A stretch of 64,000 bases of DNA, from positions 1-64,000 of the forward strand of contig CALFUK010000030.1 of assembly GCA_937929945.1 (NCBI GenBank). The letters run 5' to 3'. Position 1 is the stretch's first letter. Each line of letters starts with the position of its first letter. Source of the stretch: an uncultured Saprospiraceae bacterium (GTDB lineage: Bacteria > Bacteroidota > Bacteroidia > Chitinophagales > Saprospiraceae). This document shows positions 47,225 to 56,348 of the stretch, piece after piece. The position numbers were made by a program, and so were the translations under genes. A model generated the notes under the pieces. That model ran no database searches and was not told where the DNA came from. It saw nothing but the letters and a program-made list of their open reading frames with translations.

Positions 47225-50200
47225 TCAGCCTACAATTTCTATTACTCCGTAGCCTTGCATATTCTTCTTGACTTTGATTTGTGTGAGCATCCGCTCTTTG
47301 ATGGCTTCTACGTGTGATATCACTCCAATGGTCTTACCACTATCGTTTTGAAGTTTCTCCAGTGTGCTCAGCGCCATATCCAAGGTCTCAGGGTCTAATG
47401 TGCCAAAACCTTCGTCAATGAAGAGACTCTCTAAACTGACATTTTTAGAAGCCAGATCGCTGAGACTCAGTGCCAGAGCCAGGGATATGATGAAGCTCTC
47501 TCCCCCACTTAGAGTCCTTACTACCCGCTCTGCATTCCCTTGATACTGATCGATCACCAGTAAGTCGTCATCATCCAGATCATGTTTCAGTAGATAGCGA
47601 TCACTCATTGTCATCAGTCTCGCGTTGGCTATACTAAGAAGTCGAGATAGTGTGAGCTCTTGTGCAAAATTAGAAAACTTTGCACCTTGGGCATCGCCTA
47701 TATATTGACTTAAGAGAAGGTATTTCCGATTATCCTTCAGTTGCTCGTCTAGCTTTAGTTTAATTTCTTGATGCTGCTTCAGTTGAGTATCGTCCTGTTT
47801 AATCTTTTCTTGTAAGGATCCGATGTCCTTATTGCATGATTGTATATTCTCATTGAGCTCCGTGAGCAAGCGGTCGATTTCTTCCATAGAGGTCTTAGGG
47901 ATTTCTTGGTTCTCCAGTTTAGACCTCTTGGCAGCCAGTGCCTCCTTCTTAGTGTCAATAGTCGTGGCAATCGCTTTTAGCCTCTCTACTGCAGTAGAAA
48001 TTCGGCCTGCCTCCTGGGTAGTCAATAGTGACTGCCGCGCTTCCCGCACATCACTGAATCCTAAGTTCTTAGTTGAGCTGGAGAGAGACTGAGTGAGTTT
48101 CTCTATTTGTTTTGATAGACTCGATTTTTGAGCAGTTGATCTATTAATTAGTGCAGCTTGCTCTTTACTTCCAGCTTTAGCGGCTGTGTATTTATCTTGT
48201 ATTCGATTCGCGTCTTTGTGTATGTCATCTCCTTGATAAGCTTTATCTCGGTCTTTCTTAGTGATTTGATATTGAGTCAATACTTGCGATAATTGTTCAT
48301 AGTCCTTTCTGATTGTCTTGACCGAACTGAGTTCTTGCTGATGATGTATTCTCTGATCCACTTCTTTCATCTGCTTTTCTAAATCCTTGATCGCGTCCTT
48401 AGAAGCATCTCGATCCACCTGGTTCAATTCCGGAAACTCTTGCAGACGTTTTGTCTTTTCTTGCTGACTGACCCTTAATTCTTCATCGCTAACTTCCAGC
48501 TGCTTTTGCAGTGTGCTCATTCTGGTTTGAGTCGAGGCCTGTTGTATTTTCGCGGATTCCATCATGCCTTCTAGTTTTTGTCTATCTCGTTTGAGTCCAG
48601 CGAGAGCGACGGATAGCTGACCGACATCTTGGTAGGCATCATGCAGCGCATAGGGATGTTCCAGTGACCCGCAGAGCGGACATGGTTCACGATCGACCAG
48701 TTGTGCGCGATGTTCTTCTAACGTAGCGTGTGCGATGGCACTTTGGCTCTCTTTTTCTTTGATTAGGATTTCTTCTTTCTTGTGTCTCAATTCCACATCA
48801 AACCTCTCTAATTGCTGTCTCGTTCCTTCACTTCTCTTGTTTAGCTCTGCCGATTCTGAATTTATCTTTTCTGCTTCATCAGTAAGTTTGGCTTCTTGCT
48901 CTAAGAGCGATATCCATTGGTGGGTCAGATCCACTTGAAGCTGGAGCTTATTTTTCTGAGCGATCAGTTGTGTCATTGATATGCCCGCTGACTCACCTAT
49001 CGACGCCATTCTGGTGTCAAGTAAATCGATAGCCTCAACAGGGCTAATCTTATGACTGAGCTTAGTTTGTAATGTCGGCTCCAGATGGGGCAGCTCTGCC
49101 GCAATACGAGCCCGAAGGTCCTTCCCCTTTGCTATGTATTGCTTAAGCTCGTTGTTGTAGCCATCGACAAGCTTCTCAAAGACTTCCATTTCCTCAGTGA
49201 ATGTATCCGAGCTTAGGCTTTTTCCGACTAATAGTGACATCTCCTTGATCGCTGCATCAGCCTCACTTTTATATTGGTCTAATCGCGATTGATAACTTGC
49301 GATATCTTCAGTCTCATGTTGGTAAGAATGCTGCGCATCATGCAGTGATTTAATATCAGGAGCCAAGGGCATCAGCGCGAGATGCAGCTTGAGCCGCTGT
49401 TCATCCTGAGCATGACTTTCGGTAAGCGCTTGGTAGTCTTTTTCCTCCCTCTCAATAGACGCTTTCGTATCTGCATAGTCCAGCTCTATCTGCTTGATCT
49501 CCTTATGCTTGATCACACGCTCTGCAGATTTTACCAGCTTGTCTAATTCTGTTTGCTTATCAGTGACTGACTGTTGTAATCGTGATTTCTCCTCGGCGCT
49601 GAGGAAGCTGATCATATTCAATCTTTCCCTGGCGACCTCCGTTTCTTGCTTCTTTTCTTTGAGCAGCTCGTAGGCCTTCGCCCCGATGCTTCGATAGATG
49701 TGAGTCCCCGTGATGTCTTCGAGCAGTTTTGATCGCTCACCTTTCTTAGACTTTAGAAACTTAGCAAATTCGCCTTGTGACAGGACGATAGATTTCACAA
49801 ATTGATCGTAGTTAAGTCCGATGAGTGACGCATTCACAGAGGGGACTTGACTCCTTCTACTGACCAGCTGCCGACCCGTCATCAGGTCTGTGACGGACAT
49901 ATCATAATCCCTGAAATTTCCACTCTTCGTTTTTGATATTTCCCAGCGAGATAGATACTTACGCTGCTTCACCTGGTAGCTTACCTCTGCCCAGGCCTCA
50001 TCAGTGAAGTGAGTCACCACCGATCCCATTTTCTGGATTTCTGACTTACTGATTTTACTCTTGAAGCGAGGCACTTGATTATAGAGGGCTAAGGTGATGA
50101 CGTCCAGTAGGCTCGACTTACCAGCTCCAGTAGCTCCTGTGATCGCAAAGATGCCTGCACTCAATAATGGCTCTACATCAAAGCGGACTTCGTGTTTACC

Positions 50201-50245
50201 TTTGAGAGAATGGATATTTTTAAATCGAATACTCAGTAGCTTCAT
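47225..50245 (-). CDS. sbcC: SbcC (Rad50-like) ATPase subunit of SbcCD nuclease
   Basis: This ATPase works with SbcD to process DNA hairpins and protein-blocked ends. Walker A GATGAGKS is at 37-44. Long coiled coils hold a zinc hook, CPLC, near residue 521. The C-terminal half has the signature LSGGESFIISLALALS and Walker B LFIDEGFGTLDPETLD. It has 1006 residues. It overlaps sbcD by four bases (ATGA). Convergent with the dihaem enzyme gene. Confidence 0.96.
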   Translation of the reverse strand: MKLLSIRFKNIHSLKGKHEVRFDVEPLLSAGIFAITGATGAGKSSLLDVITLALYNQVPRFKSKISKSEIQKMGSVVTHFTDEAWAEVSYQVKQRKYLSRWEISKTKSGNFRDYDMSVTDLMTGRQLVSRRSQVPSVNASLIGLNYDQFVKSIVLSQGEFAKFLKSKKGERSKLLEDITGTHIYRSIGAKAYELLKEKKQETEVARERLNMISFLSAEEKSRLQQSVTDKQTELDKLVKSAERVIKHKEIKQIELDYADTKASIEREEKDYQALTESHAQDEQRLKLHLALMPLAPDIKSLHDAQHSYQHETEDIASYQSRLDQYKSEADAAIKEMSLLVGKSLSSDTFTEEMEVFEKLVDGYNNELKQYIAKGKDLRARIAAELPHLEPTLQTKLSHKISPVEAIDLLDTRMASIGESAGISMTQLIAQKNKLQLQVDLTHQWISLLEQEAKLTDEAEKINSESAELNKRSEGTRQQLERFDVELRHKKEEILIKEKESQSAIAHATLEEHRAQLVDREPCPLCGSLEHPYALHDAYQDVGQLSVALAGLKRDRQKLEGMMESAKIQQASTQTRMSTLQKQLEVSDEELRVSQQEKTKRLQEFPELNQVDRDASKDAIKDLEKQMKEVDQRIHHQQELSSVKTIRKDYEQLSQVLTQYQITKKDRDKAYQGDDIHKDANRIQDKYTAAKAGSKEQAALINRSTAQKSSLSKQIEKLTQSLSSSTKNLGFSDVREARQSLLTTQEAGRISTAVERLKAIATTIDTKKEALAAKRSKLENQEIPKTSMEEIDRLLTELNENIQSCNKDIGSLQEKIKQDDTQLKQHQEIKLKLDEQLKDNRKYLLLSQYIGDAQGAKFSNFAQELTLSRLLSIANARLMTMSDRYLLKHDLDDDDLLVIDQYQGNAERVVRTLSGGESFIISLALALSLSDLASKNVSLESLFIDEGFGTLDPETLDMALSTLEKLQNDSGKTIGVISHVEAIKERMLTQIKVKKNMQGYGVIEIVG

Positions 50246-51456
50246 AGCTCTTTACTTAGTGCCGCAGCGTAGACTTCTTCAAAGGCATCCAATAATAATT
50301 CATGATCTTCTTGTGACAATCCCTCATTCTTGATCCGCTCTAAAAATACATCTCTCGGCTTGAGATCTTCGATATCTTCTTCCATCACCCGATCACTCAG
50401 TGACACAGCTGATTCTGAAAATTGTATTTTGTAATTGATGATCAGATAATGAGGTGAAGTTGCCTCTGCTACGGCAATGGTCTCTAATATGATAGACTCA
50501 TTCCTTTGGGACTCTTCAATGTTAATCTCGATATAAGCAGCCAGCTGTCCAGCGGACCTATAGGCGTCAAGTGCTGTCTTCACCTCATCCAGCGTACCAG
50601 ATACTCGAGCTAGAGACCTAAATACCGGCACTGAGACAGAGCGAACATCAGATAGCTTTGCTGCCTCTATCTCTAATAAGACCACCTGCTTCTTATCTTT
50701 CCGCTCTGAAAAACTCAGTGATATCGGAGAGCCTGAATATCGAATGGTGCCTTCTGCATTAAGCTGCTGTGGGCGGTGGATATGGCCCAGTGCAACATAA
50801 TCAAACAAGCCTTCCAGACGATCTACGGATAGACCAGCTAAATTTCCAATATGAATATCTCTCTCACTTCGCTTCTCAGAAAGACTGACTCCCTGAATGT
50901 AGAGATGCCCCATAGCGATCACGGGAAGAGCAGGATCTTGAAGCTGGGCCATCTTCTGTAGTGACTGATAGTGTTCTATAATTCCTCGCCTGAGTGCTGA
51001 GACCTTATCCTCATATGAAAGACCTGTCTGGCTCATGTGCACATCACCTGCCCTTAAAAATGGTACTGCCAGAATATGAGCCGCCGACCCATCCGACGCC
51101 TCCACCTTCAAGAGCTGTCGTTCTGCAGGACTCCCATGTCCAATCACATGAATATCTAACTGGTCCAATAAATCCTTCGGACCTTCGATCAGCGATGGGC
51201 TATCATGATTTCCAGCAGTGATGATGCACTTGACGCCGAGCGAGTTCAGTCGATGCAGCATGCTATAGTACAGCTGCTTATCCGCATTAGAAGGATTAGC
51301 AAGATCAAAGACATCCCCTGATACCAGCAGCACGTCTACCCTCTCTGACTGAATGAGCTCAATCAGCCAATCGAAGAATAACCGAATCTCTTCGTTCAGC
51401 TGCTGCTTATAAAGCGTCTTTCCGATGTGCCAATCTGCCGTATGGAGTATTCTCAT
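50242..51456 (-). CDS. sbcD: SbcD (Mre11-like) nuclease subunit
   Basis: This metallophosphoesterase is the nuclease of SbcCD. The motifs HTADWHIGKTL (I), LLVSGDVFDLANPS (II), ITAGNHDSP (III) and ALGHIHRPQ are in order. The capping domain and the SbcC-binding C-terminus follow. ATG at 51456 is preferred over the TTG one codon before. It is followed by sbcC in the usual order. Confidence 0.96.
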   Translation of the reverse strand: MRILHTADWHIGKTLYKQQLNEEIRLFFDWLIELIQSERVDVLLVSGDVFDLANPSNADKQLYYSMLHRLNSLGVKCIITAGNHDSPSLIEGPKDLLDQLDIHVIGHGSPAERQLLKVEASDGSAAHILAVPFLRAGDVHMSQTGLSYEDKVSALRRGIIEHYQSLQKMAQLQDPALPVIAMGHLYIQGVSLSEKRSERDIHIGNLAGLSVDRLEGLFDYVALGHIHRPQQLNAEGTIRYSGSPISLSFSERKDKKQVVLLEIEAAKLSDVRSVSVPVFRSLARVSGTLDEVKTALDAYRSAGQLAAYIEINIEESQRNESIILETIAVAEATSPHYLIINYKIQFSESAVSLSDRVMEEDIEDLKPRDVFLERIKNEGLSQEDHELLLDAFEEVYAAALSKEL

Positions 51457-51737
51457 CAAGGCCTAAAGTAAGATAATCACCCGAAAAGCGCATGATAAAG
51501 TGGCTAGCAAGCTCTAAAAGATATAAGGCTTCATACCTATATGTATCGAACGCAATACCAGATCAATGCGTGATTCTTAGAGCTGCAGGAGTAACTGAGT
51601 CGCTGATTCGCCAACATTCTGCCCAGGAATGGCAGAGTTCATCAAATTAAAGTGTCCGATAGTCTAAGAAAATCAACTGAAAGCCTTTATTTTACTTTAT
51701 TGAACTATAAATCTTCAATTAGCATATCTTTAGATAT

Positions 51738-52289
51738 ATGACCATAGACCTGAAAAAGCTATTTGGCGCAGTGCAAAACCCTGATAATAAATTTCACTCA
51801 GCCTTACTGAAAGCACTTAAAACCAATGCCAGTCCTGACTTTGACTACCTAAAATTCAAGCAATCCGTCACATCGATGGAAGACATGGATATGGAAAAAT
51901 CCATAGCTGTAAAGTCTGCCTTTGCCACTGCCTCTACCATGGGCATGACGAAGAGTAAGCTCCTTAGCTCTGCCAAGCAGTATAAGAAAGTCCTTAACTC
52001 AGAAAAATCAAAATTCGCGGAAGCACTGCAAAACCAGATGGATATTCGAGTCAGCAAGAAAAAGGAGGACGCCATCAAGCTGAAGGAAAAAATAAACGAA
52101 TACGAGAGAAAGATCCTGAAGATGAAAGAAGAAATGGAACTTTACAAGCAAAAGATTGGTAATGTAGATAGCGAGATACAGGAAGCGAAAAGTAAGATTG
52201 AAAATACTAAAAACGAATTTTTAACCGCTTATGATAGTGTGACCGAAATCATAGATGAAGACATGTCACTTATCACAGGAAATTTATAA
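51738..52289 (+). CDS. Unrecognised coiled-coil protein
   Basis: I do not recognise this 183-residue protein. It is charged and helical throughout, without signal peptide or membrane segment. The N-terminal 90 residues are a compact helical part (LKKLFGAVQNPDNKF, then DMEKSIAVKSAFATASTMGM). From about 95 to 165 it is a continuous Lys/Glu-rich coiled coil. The next gene, 11 bp on, encodes a membrane-anchored coiled-coil protein, so the two probably form a complex at the inner face of the inner membrane. TATCTTTA at about 51726 resembles a weak -7 element. Confidence 0.6.
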   Translation: MTIDLKKLFGAVQNPDNKFHSALLKALKTNASPDFDYLKFKQSVTSMEDMDMEKSIAVKSAFATASTMGMTKSKLLSSAKQYKKVLNSEKSKFAEALQNQMDIRVSKKKEDAIKLKEKINEYERKILKMKEEMELYKQKIGNVDSEIQEAKSKIENTKNEFLTAYDSVTEIIDEDMSLITGNL

Positions 52290-52300
52290 CATAAAGAATT

Positions 52301-53323
52301 ATGACTGATTTCAGCAGTATTGATGGAGGGTCTAAACCCAAATCATTTTGGAAGCGACCAGAAGGAGTCACGGGGACTATTTTCTTAGTCGGTGTCGTAG
52401 CTGTATTTGGGTTTTTGGTAGCCACTAATATTGGTGCACTCTTAGCACTGGTCAAGACGACCCTCGGACTAGCCGTCACCCTCTTAGCACTCGGTGCGAT
52501 CATCTACATGGCTCTGGATCCAAAGATGAGAGCTCTGATCAGCTATGCCTATAAAGGCATCATGAGAAAGATCACGGGAATATTCGTCACCATAGATCCA
52601 GTAGGCATTCTTAAGAGCTACATAGAAGACTTAGAGGCGAATCTCAGAAAAATGGGCAAACAGATAGGCGAGCTGAGAGGCCAAGCCAGAAAGCTCAAGA
52701 CCATGATGTCTGATAACAACAAGGAGATCGAGCAAAACATGCTGATCGCGCGAAAAGCGAAAGAACAAGGAAATCAAAAAGCCATGCTGCTATCCAGCCG
52801 AAAAGCAGCCAGACTAAAGGATACCAACAGCAAATACGCAGCTCTCCATAGCAAAATAGGTGTCCTCTATAAGGTATTGACAAAGATGTACTCCAACTCA
52901 GAAATCCTGCTCGAGGATACGAAAGATCAAGTGAAAGTGAAGGAGCAAGAGCGCAAAGCGATCAGAGCCTCACACTCTGCGATGAAATCCGCTATGAGCA
53001 TCATTAAAGGAGACTCTGATAAGAGAGCCATGTTCGATGCCTCGATGGAGGCTATAGCAGATGATGTAGCGAATAAGGTGGGAGAAATGGAGCAGCTGAT
53101 GGAGATGTCATCCAGCTTCATGGACAGCGTGGACCTGCAAAATGGAGTCTTCGAAGAGCAGGGCTTAAAAATGCTGGCAGAATATGAGAAGAAGAGCAGC
53201 CTCTTACTATTGGGAGGGACCGAGCAGGCGGATGAAGTGCTGGACTTAGAGATGCCCGAGAAGGATGTCCAATACAGATCAGGGTCTTCTTCCAGTGATT
53301 CTTACGACAATTTATTTGATTAA
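52301..53323 (+). CDS. Two-TM coiled-coil membrane protein, PspA-like layout
   Basis: This 340-residue protein was not recognised by family. Two adjacent hydrophobic helices (about 25-47 and 50-72) are followed by a long, mostly uninterrupted helical region (about 80-260). That region begins DPVGILKSYIEDLEANLRKM and is rich in Ala, Lys and Glu. A short helix (about 275-300) and a Ser/Asp-rich acidic tail (SSSSDSYDNLFD) end it. The layout of a membrane hairpin with long helices recalls PspA/Vipp1 (ESCRT-III-like) proteins, but I see no diagnostic motif, so this is only a structural guess. It belongs with the genes before and after it. Confidence 0.6.
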   Translation: MTDFSSIDGGSKPKSFWKRPEGVTGTIFLVGVVAVFGFLVATNIGALLALVKTTLGLAVTLLALGAIIYMALDPKMRALISYAYKGIMRKITGIFVTIDPVGILKSYIEDLEANLRKMGKQIGELRGQARKLKTMMSDNNKEIEQNMLIARKAKEQGNQKAMLLSSRKAARLKDTNSKYAALHSKIGVLYKVLTKMYSNSEILLEDTKDQVKVKEQERKAIRASHSAMKSAMSIIKGDSDKRAMFDASMEAIADDVANKVGEMEQLMEMSSSFMDSVDLQNGVFEEQGLKMLAEYEKKSSLLLLGGTEQADEVLDLEMPEKDVQYRSGSSSSDSYDNLFD

Positions 53324-53338
53324 CGACAAAGCTTAGCT

Positions 53339-53905
53339 ATGAACATACTTAGATGCTTATTATGCTTAACGCTCCTCTCTACAGCGATCGGCTTCACCTC
53401 ATGCGGTGATGACGAAGCAGAAGAGACGGTGCTCAATTATGATGGAGATAATGTCACAGGCCCTCAGTTTCTAGCCGGAGAGTATGTGACCGCAGCCAGA
53501 TTTCCCAATCTTATTATGAGGGCCTATACAGGCCAGACTATCACTGCCTTAGACATCTACATATTGGAGGTGCCTAATAGTGCTGAGGTGATCATCTACG
53601 GAGGGGACGGATCAGATGCGAGCCCAGCTACAGAGATTCAATCACAAAATGTATCCTTAAGAGCTAACAGCTGGAATAGAATCCCTCTGAGCACTCCATA
53701 TCTGGTAGACGGGTCTGAGATTTGGTTGGGACTCTTATTTGGCGTGGATAGAGCGACTCAAGTGACGGGATGTGATGCTGGACCTGCTAATGCTAATGGG
53801 GACTATCTCTTCCAGAATTCAGACAGGCAGTGGACGACCTTCAGAGGTCTGACCACCACTGAGAGTATTAACTGGAATATCAGAGCAATCATTTCAGAAT
53901 TTTAA
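53339..53905 (+). CDS. Small surface lipoprotein with beta-sandwich domain
   Basis: This 188-residue lipoprotein (lipobox GFTSC, Cys22) has a single beta-rich domain resembling the adhesion-type modules often appended to secreted Bacteroidota peptidases: TVLNYDGDNVTGPQF, ALDIYILEVPNSAEVIIYGG, WNRIPLSTPYLVDGSEIWLG. Its function is unknown. It starts 15 bp after the coiled-coil membrane gene and is probably co-transcribed with it, which gives that pair an outer-membrane partner. Confidence 0.65.
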   Translation: MNILRCLLCLTLLSTAIGFTSCGDDEAEETVLNYDGDNVTGPQFLAGEYVTAARFPNLIMRAYTGQTITALDIYILEVPNSAEVIIYGGDGSDASPATEIQSQNVSLRANSWNRIPLSTPYLVDGSEIWLGLLFGVDRATQVTGCDAGPANANGDYLFQNSDRQWTTFRGLTTTESINWNIRAIISEF

Positions 53906-54253
53906 TCGAATTAGATAAAAAACTTGTACGGTTGAGTATTCATCAACAAGTGTTTACATTCAAATGTTTGAATTCTAAGAAGAGTTTACAAGCTTCAAAT
54001 TACAGCTTCCAATCGCCTACTTGAGTGACCTGTTTATTTACGCCATAAACGGTTTACTTGTTTAGATTGTAATCTATAGTTCAGTCTACAATAACGAATT
54101 CTAACCATCCCTATCGGAGTTATTGTAATCTATATCACAAGCTTTTCTGGATTGATTCTCTGCTGGAAGACTTGCTGCAGACGCTGAAATAGGTTAAAAA
54201 ATTTGATATATTATTATATAATCATATCTTAAATTTTTGTTTAAAAAAGAACT
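53906..54253 (+). promoter_or_regulatory. Leader of histidine kinase gene with inverted repeats
   Basis: This 348-bp gap has no gene. TAGATTGTAATCTA (54063-54076) is an inverted repeat with a two-base centre. TACAATAAC (54087-54095) and GTTATTGTA (54119-54127) form a perfect 9-bp stem around 23 bases. ATTGTAATCTATA occurs twice directly (54066 and 54122). These overlapping repeats look like a regulator-binding region or a structured leader. Confidence 0.45.
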
Positions 54254-55222
54254 GTGATTCCCCAACACCTGCAAGCGTTAGCAGACTATATAAGTCAAAT
54301 CGATAAGCTCACATCTGAAGAGAGATCCACCATCAACGGATACATCAGCAAACTCAAAGGTGAGTCAGAAAGCAATCATTTTAAGCACAGCAATACCGAG
54401 AAAGATCGGAAACTTGTCATCAGCTATCTGCAGAACACCATAGAAGACTTAGAGAAAAACCATCAACAATTAGAAGAGGCAAACGGTCTATTATCCGATC
54501 AAAATCTTATCATCGACAATCACCTGAATAAGCTAGTCGAAGCTTATCAAGAACTAGAACAGTTCACCTACATAGCCTCTCATGATCTAAAGGCCCCCCT
54601 TCGCACAATCGGATCCTACAGCCAACTTCTTAAAACACGGTACGCAGAAAATCTCGATGAGAAAGCCCTGCAATATCTTAATCTTATGATTAGCTCGGTG
54701 ACGAAGCTCACTCAAGTCATTGATGATTCGCTGAAATTCTCGAGTATTGGCAAAGATTCCCTAAATAATGCCAGCTACCACGACCTCAATCAAATCATAG
54801 ATATCGTCAAACAAAACTTACAACAAGAGATACATACCACAGGAGCCCTCATACACTACCAGGACCTCCCGAAAATATACGGTAAACAATCAAGCCTGAT
54901 CCTGCTCTTTGAACAGCTACTGCAGAATGCTATTAAATTCAGGACGGCCTCCGCACCGACTATCCTGATTACCAGTCATGTGACGCATGAGCTTACGGAG
55001 ATCAGTATCATCGATAACGGACGAGGTATAGATCAGAAATACTGGAAGAAAATTTTTAATCCCTTTCAAAAATTAGACGCCACTGATATGCCTGGGACAG
55101 GTATTGGCTTAGCTCTTTGTAAGAAGATTGTCACTCTCTATGGTGGCAATATCACCTGCCAGTCAGAACCAGGTAAAGGCAGTACATTTACGCTCGCATT
55201 CAAAAAACGTATGCCCAGCTAA
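54254..55222 (+). CDS. Soluble sensor histidine kinase
   Basis: This two-component kinase has 322 residues. The N-terminal 100 residues are a helical/coiled-coil segment without membrane helices or PAS domain. The HisKA phosphoacceptor is His110 (YIASHDLKAPLR). The ATPase part shows the N box (LLQNAIKFR), G1 (DNGRGID) and G2 (GTGIGLALCKKIV). GTG at 54254 is the only good start. Without membrane helices it must be cytoplasmic and receive its signal from a partner. No response regulator is adjacent. The family relationship is to phytochrome-like and bacteriophytochrome-type kinases. Confidence 0.88.
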   Translation: MIPQHLQALADYISQIDKLTSEERSTINGYISKLKGESESNHFKHSNTEKDRKLVISYLQNTIEDLEKNHQQLEEANGLLSDQNLIIDNHLNKLVEAYQELEQFTYIASHDLKAPLRTIGSYSQLLKTRYAENLDEKALQYLNLMISSVTKLTQVIDDSLKFSSIGKDSLNNASYHDLNQIIDIVKQNLQQEIHTTGALIHYQDLPKIYGKQSSLILLFEQLLQNAIKFRTASAPTILITSHVTHELTEISIIDNGRGIDQKYWKKIFNPFQKLDATDMPGTGIGLALCKKIVTLYGGNITCQSEPGKGSTFTLAFKKRMPS

Positions 55223-55242
55223 GTCACATTAAAATCCTACGC

Positions 55243-55429
55243 ATGAAACGTCTATGCACAGATAATTAAGACACCAAAGTGGTTGATTAAACTTAGTTAT
55301 TTGCAGATTGGCATTTCGCCCTGAAATTTAAACATATGAAACGCCTATGACGTAGATAACTAAGACACCCAAGTGGATGAGTAAACTTAGTTATATGCTG
55401 ATCGGCATTTCGCCCTAAAATTTAAACTT
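55243..55429 (+). repeat. 94-bp leader element, tandem copies B1 and B2
   Basis: Copy B1 is 55243-55335 and copy B2 is 55336-55429. Each starts with ATGAAACG and contains GACACC(C/A)AAGTGG, then TAAACTTAGTTA, GGCATTTCGCCCT and AAATTTAAAC. Each has a mini-ORF (MKRLCTDN in B1, MKRL in B2). B2 ends exactly at the ATG of the BstA-like gene. In B2, ATAACTAAG and CTTAGTTAT form a perfect 9-bp inverted repeat. Confidence 0.88.
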
Positions 55430-55951
55430 ATGAAACAATACCCCATAGGTAAATTCAAAATACCGAAGATGGTAGATCATAACTCCATAAAGTCATGGAT
55501 CAAAGAGATCGAAGAGCAGCCTAAAAAGCTAAAATACATCTGTAATAAACTTTCTGAAAGCGAACTAAACTATCAATACCGAACGGGTGGCTGGAACATC
55601 AGACAGGTCATCCACCATCTAGCAGACAGTCATATCAATAGCTATGTCAGATATAAGTGGACACTGACAGAAGAGACCCCACTCATCAAAGCATATGATG
55701 AAGTATCTTGGGCGACTCTTCCAGATTATGAGGCACCTGTCGATATCTCACTGGCGCTACTAGAAGCACTCCATCGCAGGTGGACGCTTCTGCTCCATAG
55801 GATGGTTCCCTCAGACTTCGAGCGTAAATTCATTCATCCAGAGACTAACAATCAAATATCTTTAGGCTCTCTCACCAGCATGTATGCCTGGCATGGTAAT
55901 CATCATATAGCTCATGTCGAACTTGCTTTGGAAGAGAAGATCGTAGAATAA
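55430..55951 (+). CDS. BstA/YfiT-like DinB-fold thiol transferase
   Basis: This 173-residue four-helix DinB-superfamily protein resembles bacillithiol S-transferase BstA (YfiT). The metal ligands are visible: His63 in IHHLADSH and His158/His162 in WHGNHHIAH. N-terminal YPIGKFKIP is typical for the YfiT branch. It may conjugate electrophiles with a low-molecular-weight thiol; which thiol this organism uses is unknown. Two tandem leader elements lie directly upstream and end at its start codon. Confidence 0.88.
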   Translation: MKQYPIGKFKIPKMVDHNSIKSWIKEIEEQPKKLKYICNKLSESELNYQYRTGGWNIRQVIHHLADSHINSYVRYKWTLTEETPLIKAYDEVSWATLPDYEAPVDISLALLEALHRRWTLLLHRMVPSDFERKFIHPETNNQISLGSLTSMYAWHGNHHIAHVELALEEKIVE

Positions 55952-56044
55952 AAGTAAAGCACTCTTTACAAAATTTACACAGCACAGATAAATTGCTGAT
56001 TTTATACTTTAATGAATACCAGTTTGATTAGCTTTTAGATTGAC

Positions 56045-56329
56045 ATGACCTATACAGAATTCACAGCCACGATACAGCACAGCGGAGATGAAGTAAATGA
56101 CCCCATCCTACGAGCACTACGCTTAGATGCGCAGGGAGACTGGTCTGCAGCTCACCAGATTATAGACGGGATGCCTGGTGATGACGCTGCCTGGGTCCAT
56201 GCCTATCTCCATCGGAAAGAAGGTGATATGTGGAATGCAGACTATTGGTATCGTCAAGCTGCTCGGACACGACCACAATCATCACTGCAAGAAGAATGGG
56301 AATCACTGGTCAGACATTTCACAACTTAA
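56045..56329 (+). CDS. Conserved small TPR-like protein
   Basis: This 94-residue protein of a widespread uncharacterised family has two helical hairpins: DPILRALRLDAQGDWSAAHQ, then AAWVHAYLHRKEGDMWNADY followed by WYRQA. The pattern is like one and a half TPR repeats. No signal peptide is present, so it is cytoplasmic. It lies between the BstA-like and PhoD-like genes. Its function is unknown, and a role as an adaptor is only a guess. Confidence 0.75.
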   Translation: MTYTEFTATIQHSGDEVNDPILRALRLDAQGDWSAAHQIIDGMPGDDAAWVHAYLHRKEGDMWNADYWYRQAARTRPQSSLQEEWESLVRHFTT

Positions 56330-56348
56330 GCTCCCAAAATAAAGACAA

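Noticed and set aside
55336-55429. Standard TAnnTTTG promoter inside the 94-bp element
   Set aside because: TTATTTG is present in several copies, but the TA of the -7 box is not correctly spaced and copies A and C differ there.
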